From contig NZ_JACIEI010000002.1 of NCBI RefSeq assembly GCF_014196805.1, positions 248,001 to 312,000 on the forward strand: DNA of 64,000 nt, given 5' to 3'. This stretch comes from Sulfitobacter undariae (GTDB taxonomy: Bacteria > Pseudomonadota > Alphaproteobacteria > Rhodobacterales > Rhodobacteraceae). A program made the position numbers and the translations under genes. Shown in pieces: positions 45,854 to 55,308 of the stretch. Every line of letters begins with the position of its first letter. Position 1 is the stretch's first letter. Below the pieces are notes generated by a model. It did no database searches. It saw only the letters and a list, made by a program, of their open reading frames with translations, and was not told the DNA's origin.

Positions 45854-46128
45854 AATAATTCTCCATAATATAAGGGTGGAACGCCTCCAAGGCTGTCGTT
45901 CCACGTGAAGTCGCGCGTATAGACGGGAATCGCTTTCAGGGAAAGAGAAAATCACTAGGTGAGGGGATAATGGAACTGCATGGTATTTACAGCGGTTAAA
46001 AGAGGCCATGTTTTCCAGCATAATTGTACCGAGGTCTGCGGCCTTTGTGCAAAGAGTATACGTTATAGGCTTTTACAAAGTAACCAGACGCATTAACCAT
46101 CGCAGTCTTTGTTATTCAGGTACATATC
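45854..46128. other. Intergenic region between rplY and yaeQ
   Basis: A divergent region of 275 nt. It contains CTTTGTGCAAAG (46043-46054) and CTTTTACAAAG (46070-46080), two similar short palindromes 27 nt apart that may be operators. No gene is seen. Confidence 0.3.
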
Positions 46129-46674
46129 ATGGCGCAGAAATCCACCATCTACAAAGTTGAACTGTCCGTTTCCGATATGGACCGTCACTATTATGAGACC
46201 CACAAGCTGACGGTTGCCAAACACCCGTCAGAGACCGACGAACGGTTAATGGTGCGCCTTCTTGCTTTTGCACTGAATGCCAATGAGCAATTAGAGCTTA
46301 CCAAAGGGCTCTCTACGGATGAAGAGCCAGACATCTGGCAGAAAAGTCTCAGTGGTGAGCTGGAGCTATGGGTGGCTCTGGGGCTGCCGAGTGAGAAGGT
46401 GGTGCGTCAATCCTGCGGTAAAGCTGACAAAGTGATTGTCTATTGCTATGGCGGCAACACGGCAGAGATGTGGTGGGACAAAATCAAGAACAGCACGACC
46501 CGTTTTGACAACCTTCAGGTTGTGAATTTTTCAGAGACCGACACTCACGAACTGGAAAAACTGGCAAGCCGCTCAATGAAGCTACAGGTCAACATTCAAG
46601 ACGGCAGTGTGATGGTGAGTGTTGACGAAGGCATTGTTTACGTGACGCCGGTTGAATGGAAAGCGGCCAAGTAG
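46129..46674 (+). CDS. YaeQ family protein
   Basis: A 181-residue protein of the YaeQ family: STIYKVELSVSDMDRHYYETHKLTVAKHPSETDERLMVRLLAFALNA, then KGLSTDEEPDIWQKSLSGELELWVALGLPS and KVIVYCYGG. The family has a restriction-nuclease-like (PD-D/ExK) fold with the acidic residues EEPDIW and ELELW. A role in transcription antitermination (RfaH-related) has been proposed in enterobacteria. It is monocistronic and convergent with the dipeptide ABC operon. Confidence 0.9.
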   Translation: MAQKSTIYKVELSVSDMDRHYYETHKLTVAKHPSETDERLMVRLLAFALNANEQLELTKGLSTDEEPDIWQKSLSGELELWVALGLPSEKVVRQSCGKADKVIVYCYGGNTAEMWWDKIKNSTTRFDNLQVVNFSETDTHELEKLASRSMKLQVNIQDGSVMVSVDEGIVYVTPVEWKAAK

Positions 46675-46725
46675 TGTGCCCCTCAATCTATGGAGATTCC
46701 CATAAATTGAAGAGCAATAGCGCTG

Positions 46726-47466
46726 CTACAGCGATGCCTTGAAGAGCTGTTGGGTGTAGGGGTGCGTTGCGTTCATGGCGCGCAGGGCGTCTACGCTCAT
46801 GATTTCGACGATGTCACCACTTTTCATAACGGCAAGACGGTCACACATATGCGCGACCACCGATAGGTCATGCGAGACCATCAAATAGGTCAGGCCACGG
46901 TCGGCACGCAAATCGGTGAGCAGATTGAGGATTTCGGCCTGCACTGAAACATCCAGTGCCGAGGTCGGTTCATCCAGCAAAAGCAGCTCTGGTTCTGGCG
47001 CAAGGGCGCGTGCAATGGCGACGCGCTGGCGTTGACCACCAGAGAGTTGATGCGGATAGCGAAACCGGAATTTCTGGCCAAGGCCGACATCATCCAGCAG
47101 TTTCACCACCCGAGTGTCGATGTCTTGAAAACCATGCAGATGTAGTGTTTCGCCCAATACCTGATCGACAGAATGGCGGGGGTGTAGGGAGGCGTATGGG
47201 TCTTGGAACACCATTTGCACTTGTTTAAAGAATGTCTTTGGGCGTTTTTTGGCGATGGGCTGGCCCTCAATGCTAAGGGTGCCAGACCAATCAGGGGCCA
47301 GTCCTGTGATCGCACGCAGGATCGTGGATTTCCCCGAGCCGCTTTCGCCGACAAGGCCAAAGCTTTCGCCGCGTGCCACTTGGAATGTCGCGCCTTTTAC
47401 AGCGTCCACCCGTTCGAGGTGTTTTCCGAACCATACGTTCAGGCCATCTACGTCTAACATGCTCAT
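46726..47466 (-). CDS. Dipeptide/oligopeptide ABC transporter ATP-binding protein
   Basis: A 246-residue ABC ATPase, DppF/OppF type. Walker [12 protein letters not shown] (about residue 40), signature [14 protein letters not shown], Walker [17 protein letters not shown] and the H-loop LMVSHDLSVVAHMCD are complete. The C-terminal zinc/iron-sulfur tail of DppF is shorter here. Start ATG (47466) overlaps the stop of the previous ATPase by 4 nt, so both are one dimer unit. Last gene of the importer operon. Confidence 0.9.
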   Translation of the reverse strand: MSMLDVDGLNVWFGKHLERVDAVKGATFQVARGESFGLVGESGSGKSTILRAITGLAPDWSGTLSIEGQPIAKKRPKTFFKQVQMVFQDPYASLHPRHSVDQVLGETLHLHGFQDIDTRVVKLLDDVGLGQKFRFRYPHQLSGGQRQRVAIARALAPEPELLLLDEPTSALDVSVQAEILNLLTDLRADRGLTYLMVSHDLSVVAHMCDRLAVMKSGDIVEIMSVDALRAMNATHPYTQQLFKASL

Positions 47467-48323
47467 ACCCGACCACTCACGCTTGGCGCTTTTGACCACT
47501 CTGGGTCGCGCTGTAATACTTCAAGCCGTTTGCTTGGCTCGTCCAGACGGGGCAGGGAATTCAAAAGCCCTCTGGTGTAGGGGTGCTTGGCTTCATGCAG
47601 GTTTTTAGCATCACAGACTTCAACCACACGGCCCGCATACATGATCAACACGCGGTCACAAAAGTCGGCAACAAGGTTCAGGTCATGGCTGATAAAGATC
47701 AGGCCCATGCCGCGCTCTTTTACAAGCTTGTCCATAATATCCAGTACCTGTCGTTGAACAGACACATCCAAGGCCGAGGTCGGTTCATCCGCGATTAGGA
47801 TTTCAGGGTTTGGGATCAGCATCATGGCGATCATGATACGTTGTCCCATGCCGCCAGACATTTCGTGCGGATAAGCGCGCATCACGCGTTCCGGGTCGTT
47901 GATTGAAACGGCTTCAAGCATCTCCACTGATTTGCGATAAGCATCTGCTTTGCTTGCTGAATTATGCAAGCGGTAGGCTTCGATGATCTGATCGCCGATG
48001 GTGATCACCGGATTGAGCGAGAATTTGGGGTCTTGCATGACCATGCTGATCCGCTGCCCCCGCACGGCGCGCATTTCTTTTTCGGTTTTGCCAAGCAAAT
48101 CAACGCCATCCAGTTTGATGTGATCTGCTTCGACAATACCGGGTTTGCGGATAAGTCGCAAAATGGCGCGTCCTGTCATGGATTTACCTGACCCGCTTTC
48201 GCCAACAATCCCCAAGCGCTCGCGCCCGAGGGTAAAGGACACGCCCCGCACAGCGTCAAAGACGCCATTGCGGTTGGGGAATTTCACCCAGAGGTTTTCG
48301 ACATCAAGTAGGTTATTCATCAT
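47463..48323 (-). CDS. Dipeptide/oligopeptide ABC transporter ATP-binding protein
   Basis: A 286-residue ABC ATPase, DppD/OppD type. Walker [13 protein letters not shown], signature [13 protein letters not shown], Walker [17 protein letters not shown], and H-loop [16 protein letters not shown]. The C-terminus ends short after the [14 protein letters not shown] region. It starts as the permease gene upstream ends (ATGA overlap at 48320) and is itself followed by overlap, a four-gene overlapping set. With the other ATPase it powers peptide import. Confidence 0.9.
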   Translation of the reverse strand: MMNNLLDVENLWVKFPNRNGVFDAVRGVSFTLGRERLGIVGESGSGKSMTGRAILRLIRKPGIVEADHIKLDGVDLLGKTEKEMRAVRGQRISMVMQDPKFSLNPVITIGDQIIEAYRLHNSASKADAYRKSVEMLEAVSINDPERVMRAYPHEMSGGMGQRIMIAMMLIPNPEILIADEPTSALDVSVQRQVLDIMDKLVKERGMGLIFISHDLNLVADFCDRVLIMYAGRVVEVCDAKNLHEAKHPYTRGLLNSLPRLDEPSKRLEVLQRDPEWSKAPSVSGRV

Positions 48324-49231
48324 TCACCCGCCTTTGGATCAAGGACATCGCGCAGCCCGTCGCCCAACAGATTGAAGGCCAGCGAAACGGTGAAAATGGC
48401 AAGTCCGGGAACCGTGGCCACCCACCAGTAATCCAGAATAAACCGACGTCCTTCAGAAATCATGGCACCCCATTCAGGGCTGGGGGGCTGTGCGCCAAGT
48501 CCCAGAAAACCAAGGCCAGCCGCGGCGAGAATGATACCCGCCATGTCGAGTGTGACGCGTACGATCAGTGAGGAAATGCACAGGGGCCAGATGTGTTTGG
48601 TGATAATCCGAAAGGCACCTGCACCTTGCAGTTGGATGGCGCTGATATAGTCGGAAGAGCGGATTGTCAGGGTTTCCGCACGTGAAATCCGTGCATAGGG
48701 GGGCCATGCGGTCAGTGAGATTGCGAGCACCGCGTTCTCAATCCCCGCACCCAAGGCGGCGACAAAGGCCAAGGCCAGAATCAAACGTGGGAAGGCAAGG
48801 AAAATGTCGGTGATCCGCATCAAAACGGCATCCGTCCAGCCGCCAACATATCCCGATACGGTCCCGACAAGCAGTCCCGCAATAGGCGCGATGAGCGCGA
48901 CCAAAGCAACGATATAAAGCGTAATGCGCGATCCGTAGATCAGGCGGGACAGGATATCACGGCCAAGGCTGTCGGTGCCAAACACATGGCCCTCGGTCCC
49001 CAGCGGGGCAAGGCGATTGCCCAAGTCCTGCACAAACGGGTCATGGGGAGCAAGCAGAGGGGCAGCCGCCGCGACAAAGAGCATCAGCACCAATATGCCC
49101 AGCCCGATCATGGCCATCGTGTTTGAGCGCAGGGTGAGCCAGCCTTGGTAAAAGGCGGAAATTTTTGCGTGCCGTCGTGATGTTGGAGTCTCGGTAAGAA
49201 GCCACTCGCGTAGCGTTTGTGTATCAGACAT
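48320..49231 (-). CDS. Dipeptide ABC transporter permease (DppC type)
   Basis: A 303-residue membrane protein with a cytosolic N-terminus, about six transmembrane helices (for example TMAMIGLGILVLMLFVAAAAPLL and ITLYIVALVALIAPIAGLLVGTV), and the EAA-type cytosolic loop near residue 190 (ISRAETLTIRSSDYISAIQLQGAG). The DPKAGE-type C-terminus is typical of DppC. It pairs with the DppB-type permease. The 15-nt gap from DppB suggests one operon. Confidence 0.88.
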   Translation of the reverse strand: MSDTQTLREWLLTETPTSRRHAKISAFYQGWLTLRSNTMAMIGLGILVLMLFVAAAAPLLAPHDPFVQDLGNRLAPLGTEGHVFGTDSLGRDILSRLIYGSRITLYIVALVALIAPIAGLLVGTVSGYVGGWTDAVLMRITDIFLAFPRLILALAFVAALGAGIENAVLAISLTAWPPYARISRAETLTIRSSDYISAIQLQGAGAFRIITKHIWPLCISSLIVRVTLDMAGIILAAAGLGFLGLGAQPPSPEWGAMISEGRRFILDYWWVATVPGLAIFTVSLAFNLLGDGLRDVLDPKAGE

Positions 49232-49246
49232 AACTGAACCGCCCTT

Positions 49247-50284
49247 CTATTTCGCTCGGGGGTCAAAGATCTTGTAGAGAAGATCTGAGAAGATATTGAG
49301 TAGGATAAAGATCAGCCCGACAACAACCGTGCCGCCCATGACGGCGTTCATATCCGCGCTAAGCAGCGCAGTTGTGATATAGCTGCCGATCCCGGGCCAG
49401 CTAAAGATGATCTCGGTCAAAACCGATCCTTCCAGCAAACCCGCATAGCTGAGCGCGATGACTGTGATCAGTTGCACGCGGATGTTTTTGAAAGCGTGCT
49501 TCCACACGACATCCCATTCGGACATGCCTTTGACACGTGCTGTGGTCACATATTCCGCGCTGAGTTGTTCCAGCATGAAGGACCGTGTCATTCGGCTGAT
49601 ATAAGCCAGTGAATAATATCCCAGCAGCGAGGCCGGCAAAACGATGTGGCTAAAGGCGCTTTTGAACACGTCCCAATTGCCGTCCAGCAAAGCATCAACA
49701 AGGATGAGACCTGTCACACTGGGCACAACATCGACGTAAAAGATACCAACACGGCCCGGTCCGCCGACCCATCCGAGTATCCCATAGAAAATCAGCAACC
49801 CGATCAGGCCCAGCCAGAAAATCGGCATAGAATACCCGACCAAGGCAATGACCCGTGCAATCTGGTCGATCCATTTGCCTTTGTTCACAGCGGCAAGAAC
49901 ACCCAGCGGCACGCCCAGAACAATCCCAAAGATGATCCCGATGGTGGCAAGCTCAAGCGTGGCGGGAAAGACGCGGGCAATGTCATCAGCGACAGGGCGC
50001 GACGTCAGCAATGATGTGCCAAAGTCGAGATGGATCACATCCCATAAATAATAAAGAAACTGCATCAACAGCGGCTTATCCAGCCCCATCTGTAGATACA
50101 CGGCATCATAGGTTTCTTTTGACGCGCGTTCCCCCACAATGGAAAGAACGGGATCAATCGGCATGATGCGACCGATGATAAAGGTGACAAACAGCAAACC
50201 TAGTAGCGTGATTGCAATGCTTGCCAAGGTGCTAAGCACAGGCTTCAGGATAGACCAAAGCCTGCTAAGAAGAGGCGCCCGCAT
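49247..50284 (-). CDS. Dipeptide ABC transporter permease (DppB type)
   Basis: A 345-residue membrane protein (357 if the ATG at 50320 is used). It has about six helices (for example LSTLASIAITLLGLLFVTFIIG and ILVVVGLIFILL-type at the end) and an EAA-like loop near residue 235 (YVTTARVKGMSEWDVVWKHAFKN). The start at 50284 is favoured by GAGGGG 7 nt upstream; 50320 is directly abutted by the substrate-binding stop (TAA then ATG). Partner of the DppC-type permease. Confidence 0.87.
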   Translation of the reverse strand: MRAPLLSRLWSILKPVLSTLASIAITLLGLLFVTFIIGRIMPIDPVLSIVGERASKETYDAVYLQMGLDKPLLMQFLYYLWDVIHLDFGTSLLTSRPVADDIARVFPATLELATIGIIFGIVLGVPLGVLAAVNKGKWIDQIARVIALVGYSMPIFWLGLIGLLIFYGILGWVGGPGRVGIFYVDVVPSVTGLILVDALLDGNWDVFKSAFSHIVLPASLLGYYSLAYISRMTRSFMLEQLSAEYVTTARVKGMSEWDVVWKHAFKNIRVQLITVIALSYAGLLEGSVLTEIIFSWPGIGSYITTALLSADMNAVMGGTVVVGLIFILLNIFSDLLYKIFDPRAK

Positions 50285-50320
50285 TGGGCGCCCCTCGTGA
50301 TTGTTTTCGGTCAATGCCAT

Positions 50321-51919
50321 TTACTTGGTGACCTGCCAGTACGCAGCGGAAGATACCGCTTGGCCTGTCGAGAAGTTCATCACGTTGTCGCGCATGGCTG
50401 ATTGCTCGATACGTTGGAACATCACGATAAACGGCGATGTATCGCGGAAGTCTTTTTGAATATCCTGATACAATTGGACCCGCTTTTCACGGTCGCCTTC
50501 GGTGACCGCTGCTTCGACCGCTGCGTTCATTTCAGGGGTGACTTCCCAAGCTGTGCGCCATGCCAGAAAGCCTGTTGCACCTGCTTCTTCGGAATTGTCG
50601 GGGTTATACGCAAATGTGCCTGCGTTGGTTTGTGGATCAGGATAGTCTGGTCCCCAGATTCCGACATACATATCCAATTCACGCGCGCGGTAGCGGCCCA
50701 GAATTTGCTTTGCTGTACCAACTGTGATGTTCAGCGTGATGCCTGCCTGAGCCAGCGTGTTTTGCATGGTTTGTGCAATCTCGATCCGCTCTTGTGCTTC
50801 ACGAACACCTGCTTCGATCACCAGACCTTCAACACCCGCTTCGGCCAACAGTTCTTTGGCCTTTTCAATGTTCAAAGAAAATGGGTTTTCAGTGGATGCA
50901 CCAAGGTATGTGGCAGGCAAGAAGTTTTGGTGAGTGGTGTACTGACCTTTCAGGAAGCTGTCTTGCATACCTGCGTAATCAACCAGATATTTGAACGCTT
51001 GGCGTACTTTTGGCTTGGACAGAACGGGGTGGTTGCCGTTCAGGGCCAGATACATCAGATGGCCTTTCAGCTCGTCTTCTACCTTCACGCCACCTGCTTC
51101 GGTGGCCCCTACAATATCTTCGGGGTTCAGGTTGCGGGCAATGTCGATATCGCCACGCTCAAGCAACAAACGCTGAGAGGCGCTCTCGGTTACGTGGCGT
51201 ACGATGACACGTTCCATTGCCGGCTTTTCACCCGAGAAGTTAGGGTTCAGTGACAGTGTGACACTGTCGTTCGGTTTCCAGCTGTCCAGCTTGTAGGGGC
51301 CGGAACCAGCGGAGTTGGTTTTGAGCCATGTGTTGCCCATGTCACCGTCAACTTCATTGGCCATAACCGTCTTTTTGTCGACAATAGCGCCGATGGTTGC
51401 CGTCAGACAGTTCAGGATAAACGACGTCGCGTATTTACGATCCGTTGTGATCGTGAGCGTGTTGCCTTCCGCTTTGATCGTTTCGGCGATGTTTTCAGGT
51501 GTGAAACCAAACTGCGTCAGGATGAACGATGGCGTTTTGTTCAAGATGACAGCCCGCTGCAAAGAGAATGCTGCGTCTTCAGCCGTGACAGGGTTGCCAG
51601 ATTCAAATGTGTTGCCTTCGCTGATGACGAAGGTGATGGATTTACCATCTTCTGACACTGTCCAGCTTTCTGCCAGACCGGGCTTGTAGCCTGCTTCCAG
51701 ATCCAATGGGTCCAGATAGACAAGGCGGCTGTAAATGTTACGGCTGACATCGGAGCCCGCAAACTCAAAGCTCTCGGCGGGGTCAATTGTGATGATGTCA
51801 TCAATGCGGTTTGCGATAACCAGCATGTTGGCTGGTGTTTCCGCATATGCCGCAAAGGATGACATGCTGACGGCAGTGCCAATCGCGGCGCTTGTCAGTA
51901 GTCGGTTAAATAAATTCAT
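50321..51919 (-). CDS. Dipeptide ABC transporter substrate-binding protein (SBP family 5)
   Basis: A 532-residue periplasmic binding protein of the DppA/OppA family. The signal peptide is LLTSAAIGTAVSMSSFAAYA, then NRIDDIITIDPAESFEFAGSDV and the middle FLAWRTAW... region. AGGAGAGG precedes the ATG at 51919. It captures peptides for the DppBC/DF importer. It begins 49 nt after the dipeptidase gene, which is consistent with one transcript led by the dipeptidase. The exact peptide class is unknown. Confidence 0.9.
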   Translation of the reverse strand: MNLFNRLLTSAAIGTAVSMSSFAAYAETPANMLVIANRIDDIITIDPAESFEFAGSDVSRNIYSRLVYLDPLDLEAGYKPGLAESWTVSEDGKSITFVISEGNTFESGNPVTAEDAAFSLQRAVILNKTPSFILTQFGFTPENIAETIKAEGNTLTITTDRKYATSFILNCLTATIGAIVDKKTVMANEVDGDMGNTWLKTNSAGSGPYKLDSWKPNDSVTLSLNPNFSGEKPAMERVIVRHVTESASQRLLLERGDIDIARNLNPEDIVGATEAGGVKVEDELKGHLMYLALNGNHPVLSKPKVRQAFKYLVDYAGMQDSFLKGQYTTHQNFLPATYLGASTENPFSLNIEKAKELLAEAGVEGLVIEAGVREAQERIEIAQTMQNTLAQAGITLNITVGTAKQILGRYRARELDMYVGIWGPDYPDPQTNAGTFAYNPDNSEEAGATGFLAWRTAWEVTPEMNAAVEAAVTEGDREKRVQLYQDIQKDFRDTSPFIVMFQRIEQSAMRDNVMNFSTGQAVSSAAYWQVTK

Positions 51920-51968
51920 GTGTGAACCTCTCCTGTTCGGTATTTTAAAGCTGTGTGCAAACTGGGGA

Positions 51969-53030
51969 TTATTTTCCCCATGTTTTTTCCAACACACGCA
52001 GCCAGTTTTCGTTGCAAAGTTTGGCAATCAACGCATCTTCGTAGCCGTGATCTTTCATTGCCTGCCTTAGTTTGGGCAGACCTGCGCAAGAGGTCAAGTC
52101 TTGTGGCACAACCGCCCCGTCATAGTCAGAGCCCAAACCAACCCGATCTTCACCAAGATGGGAGATCAAATAATCAAGGTGACGCAACATTTGCTCCAGC
52201 GGCACATCGGCCAACATTTGACCGTCTTCGCGCAAAAACGCGACTGCAAAGTTCAACCCGACCATGCCGTCGCTCTCTTTGATCGCGGCAAGCTGCTTAT
52301 CGGTCAGGTTCCTGCTGTGAGGGCAAATTGCGTGGGCATTTGAATGTGTTGCAACCAAGGGTTTGGTCGAATGTTGTGCAACATCCCAGAAACCTGCCTC
52401 ATTTAGGTGCGAAAGGTCGACCATGATTCCCAATTCATTGCAGCGCTTGACCAGACGGACGCCATGCTCGGTCAGGCCTTCGCCGGTGTCGGGGGTGGCG
52501 GGGTATCTGAACGGAACGCCGTGGCCAAAAATGGTCGGGCGGCTCCATACTGGCCCAATGGAGCGCAGGCCCGCTTGGTACAAGATTTCCAGCGTATTGA
52601 GGTCTGGATCAATCGCCTCGGCACCTTCCATGTGAAGGATTGCCGCCATTTTACCTGATTTCAGAGCGCCGCGAAGGTCGGCTGTTGTCCGGCAGATGGT
52701 TAACGCGCCGCGCTTTTCCAGATCAAACAAAAGGGCGGCCTGTGCCATCACCACAGGGATCGCGTCTTTGTAGTCGATGGGGGCGGGCAGGGGGAGATCA
52801 TACTCGGGCTTGGTCATCTCATCCATTTTGTCGTCCAGATCATAAGGCGAGGGGACATAAACAGCAAAGAATCCCCCCCCAAATCCGCCCGCGGCGGCAG
52901 AAACGGAATCAATCGCACCATCACGGCCCGTCAAAAAATCTGCGGTGGCAGACAGGCCACCAGCGTTGTGCAATTTCAAGAGAACGTCATTGTGGCCATC
53001 AAAGATCACAGGTGATGTTGTGTTGGGCAT
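51969..53030 (-). CDS. Membrane (renal) dipeptidase family protein
   Basis: A 353-residue peptidase M19. HNDVLLKL begins it (metal-binding His/Asp); middle motifs include a HMEGAEAID (metal Glu), LSHLNEAGFWDVAQHSTKPLVATHSNAHAI (the two His ligands), and a LGSDYDGAV end. It hydrolyses dipeptides, possibly D-amino acid-containing. The start at 53030 has GGAGG 10 nt upstream, and the longer frame to 53147 lacks a site. It is the first gene of the dipeptide importer operon and no signal peptide is clear. Confidence 0.9.
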   Translation of the reverse strand: MPNTTSPVIFDGHNDVLLKLHNAGGLSATADFLTGRDGAIDSVSAAAGGFGGGFFAVYVPSPYDLDDKMDEMTKPEYDLPLPAPIDYKDAIPVVMAQAALLFDLEKRGALTICRTTADLRGALKSGKMAAILHMEGAEAIDPDLNTLEILYQAGLRSIGPVWSRPTIFGHGVPFRYPATPDTGEGLTEHGVRLVKRCNELGIMVDLSHLNEAGFWDVAQHSTKPLVATHSNAHAICPHSRNLTDKQLAAIKESDGMVGLNFAVAFLREDGQMLADVPLEQMLRHLDYLISHLGEDRVGLGSDYDGAVVPQDLTSCAGLPKLRQAMKDHGYEDALIAKLCNENWLRVLEKTWGK

Positions 53031-53424
53031 TTGTTGGTACCTCCAGAAATGCAGGTGAATCGGTCGAGGAAAGGTGAGTGTAGTTTGTTTCAGATATCCA
53101 ATACTAGCCCATATATTCAATGGCTTAACGTCTAACCTGTTTTGCAAAACCCGTTTCCGTGATCAAATGCAGTTTCGGGTACCGTGAAAATGGACGGGGA
53201 TTGGCCAAACGGTCAGAACCGTATGAGGAAAACTTGGGTGCGATAGTTACCGTAGTCCAGAGTTTGGATTGTGGACGGCAGACGCTGCGCCCTCAGCGTG
53301 TCGTGATCTGTGCGTAGGGAATTTGCCGCAAACTTGTGATGATGCAGCCTGAGTAAAAGGCTGTGACACACGGCGTGTACAAACAGGCAAAAACGGGATG
53401 AGTTTGCCTGTTTGTTTTTATATC
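53031..53424. other. 394-nt intergenic region, no protein gene seen
   Basis: It holds the leftward promoter of the dipeptidase operon, a small hairpin (CAGCCT 53345-53350/AGGCTG, loop GAGTAAA) and the terminator at 53379. I found no convincing ORF or tRNA. Confidence 0.4.
53379..53420. terminator. Terminator next to the yceI gene
   Basis: ACAAACAGGCAAA (53379-53391) pairs perfectly with TTTGCCTGTTTGT (53403-53415), then TTTTAT. The T-run follows rightward, while the leftward yceI gene ends 10 nt away, where the U-rich arm TGTTTGT may also serve. Confidence 0.75.
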
Positions 53425-54009
53425 TTAAGGCTGTGTATCAAAGATCAGACGCATGGTCACAGGGCTTACGCGCGTGATGCTGTCTAGGCTGGCCAGTTCT
53501 TGCAGTGTGTTGATGCCTTCAGAGAGGCCTGCTTCTTCGAGATCAAGCATAATCATGCCGTCTGTTGTGACCAGAACACGATTTTCGCTGAGGCGCATGA
53601 CAAAAAGTGCAGCATCCAGAGCGGTATCTGTTCCGAGCAAGCTCAGTGTGCCTTCTGACTCAACAGTTGTTGCTTCACCAACGGACAGTTTGTTCAATTC
53701 AGCCATATCCACTTGGGCTGAGATCGTAGCGGCAACCGCATTTTTAAAAACCTGAGCAACCATGCGCTCGTTGCGTACCTCGATCATGGTTTGAACAGAC
53801 GGAAGCCCGATTTTAAGGGTCACTGCGCCATCGTTATTCACGGCGCCGTTGATGTCGTTGAAGGTGTGGGATTCACCAATGCTGTCATTTTTGATCGAAC
53901 CGAAAGAAATTTTTGAAACGCTTGCGTCCAGCGTCCATGTTTCAGCATAAGAAATTGTGGCTGCGGCGCAGAGCGTGATTGCAGTGACGAAAGTAGTAAG
54001 TTTGGACAT
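53425..54009 (-). CDS. YceI family exported protein
   Basis: A 194-residue YceI-like lipocalin-fold protein. The signal peptide is LTTFVTAITLCAAATISYA, and the mature part shows WTLDASVSKISFGSIKNDSIGESHTFNDINGAV, RNERMVAQVFKN and a C-terminal TMRLIFD. YceI proteins bind isoprenoid quinone-like lipids in the periplasm. The ATG at 54009 is preceded by AGAAAG, a weak site. It neighbours the YceI-OmpA gene at 54124, whose N-terminal half is a paralogue. Confidence 0.85.
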   Translation of the reverse strand: MSKLTTFVTAITLCAAATISYAETWTLDASVSKISFGSIKNDSIGESHTFNDINGAVNNDGAVTLKIGLPSVQTMIEVRNERMVAQVFKNAVAATISAQVDMAELNKLSVGEATTVESEGTLSLLGTDTALDAALFVMRLSENRVLVTTDGMIMLDLEEAGLSEGINTLQELASLDSITRVSPVTMRLIFDTQP

Positions 54010-54123
54010 GGTGTTTTCTTTCTGGGTAAAAGCCAAATCTGGCATATTCTTTAAACAGCCGGACTACGTGGACCCGGTTGCTACATTTTAAGCATGTTAA
54101 CGGTGTGGTGGGTAACAGTTAAT

Positions 54124-55182
54124 TTAACTGCCGCTGGTGATCTTAAACTCGATCCGGCGGTTTCTTTCGCGGCCGGACGTTGTTTCGTTGTCTGCTATGG
54201 GCTGCGCTTCTCCCAACCCGATGTATGAAAGGCGATTGGCACTAATGCCGCCCCGCATCAAAAGGTTAACAACCGTACGTGCCCGCGATTCCGATAGCTC
54301 TTGATTGGAAGCGCTGGAGCCGGTGCTGTCCGTATGCCCAGAGACCTGAATGCTCATGTCAGTGCACCGCGCTACAATCCCTGTCAGAGTGCTGAGCAGG
54401 GGCATGCTTTCTGCGTCTAACGTTGCGCTGTTGGAGGCAAAGGTGATGCGGCCACTGCGTGACAACGCGTCGAATCGTGTTGCGCATTCATCGGCGTTAA
54501 ACGTGCCGCTTGTTTCGGATGAAACAGCAACGGGAGCGCGGGCAGAGAAGGTGCCGATCTGCTGGGATTGCAGGGGCGTATTGCGCCCGAATGCAAAGTT
54601 GAAAGACACTGTTGCAGAGGGGATGACATCCACCTCTGCTGTTTGTTCAAGTTTTCGCAGGCCATCCGTCAATTCAAAATCTTCGACAAGAATAGAGATC
54701 GGGAAGGCAGACGCGACGGCCACCGTGTTATAGTCAATCAACGTGACGATGACTTCAGCTTCCAGTTGTTTCTGAATCCCTACCAACTCTAGTGTATAGG
54801 GGAGGACCATACGCTTGCGACGCACATCTCGCAGGTCCTCCAGTGCTTCTGGTGGGACTTGTAGAGTGATCGAAGCTGTCGGGTGATCGAATGTTTCGAA
54901 CAGCAAAAAGCGCAATCGCACATTCCGAAGATCGACTTTCGTATCTACGCTGTCCATACGGATCGTAACGCGCGCCTCGCCGTTTTCGTCGATCTGGCCC
55001 TCATAGTCGAGGAAGGAAGACAGCTCTACCTTGTTGTCGTTTTTGATTGTCTGAAAACTGAGCACTGAATTTTGTGGCTGTAACATCCAGCCTGATGTAA
55101 ACGCGCTATCGGCGGCGGCGGCGGATGTCATGCCCGCAAATGCAACTATAGATAGAGGCATCCGCCATGATTTTAACAACAT
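54124..55182 (-). CDS. YceI-like domain fused to OmpA peptidoglycan-binding domain
   Basis: A 352-residue exported protein with two parts. Residues 24-205 are YceI-like (LQPQNSVLSFQTIKNDNKVELSSF, IRMDSVDTKVDLRNVRLRFLLFETF), with the same 'IKND...SF', 'SV.T', 'RN.R' and 'F' pattern as the next gene. Residues 240-352 are an OmpA domain (FASNSATLDAESMPLL, VSGHTDSTGSSASNQELSESRA, GLGEAQPIADNETTSGRERNRRIEF). A signal peptide precedes. A lipid-binding domain tied to peptidoglycan is an unusual combination. GGGAG is 10 nt before the ATG. The gap to yceI is 114 nt. Confidence 0.83.
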   Translation of the reverse strand: MLLKSWRMPLSIVAFAGMTSAAAADSAFTSGWMLQPQNSVLSFQTIKNDNKVELSSFLDYEGQIDENGEARVTIRMDSVDTKVDLRNVRLRFLLFETFDHPTASITLQVPPEALEDLRDVRRKRMVLPYTLELVGIQKQLEAEVIVTLIDYNTVAVASAFPISILVEDFELTDGLRKLEQTAEVDVIPSATVSFNFAFGRNTPLQSQQIGTFSARAPVAVSSETSGTFNADECATRFDALSRSGRITFASNSATLDAESMPLLSTLTGIVARCTDMSIQVSGHTDSTGSSASNQELSESRARTVVNLLMRGGISANRLSYIGLGEAQPIADNETTSGRERNRRIEFKITSGS

Positions 55183-55308
55183 CTAGATAAACTCCCAAGA
55201 TCATACTCTTTACGACGTAACTAACACACTATCGTGTGTTTCCTTGGTAGCGTTCGGGCATTTTTTGTGCAACACGAAGCGGGTACAAAATCCCGCAGTG
55301 GAGAAAAT

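Noticed and set aside
50402..51253. 283-codon ORF on the plus strand inside the substrate-binding gene
   Set aside because: Cys/Phe/His-rich shadow of the reverse strand of a well-supported periplasmic binding protein.
53031..53378. Possible small RNA gene in the 394-nt gap
   Set aside because: Apart from a terminator-like hairpin and one small hairpin there is no promoter pair that I can support, so I list it only as an intergenic region.
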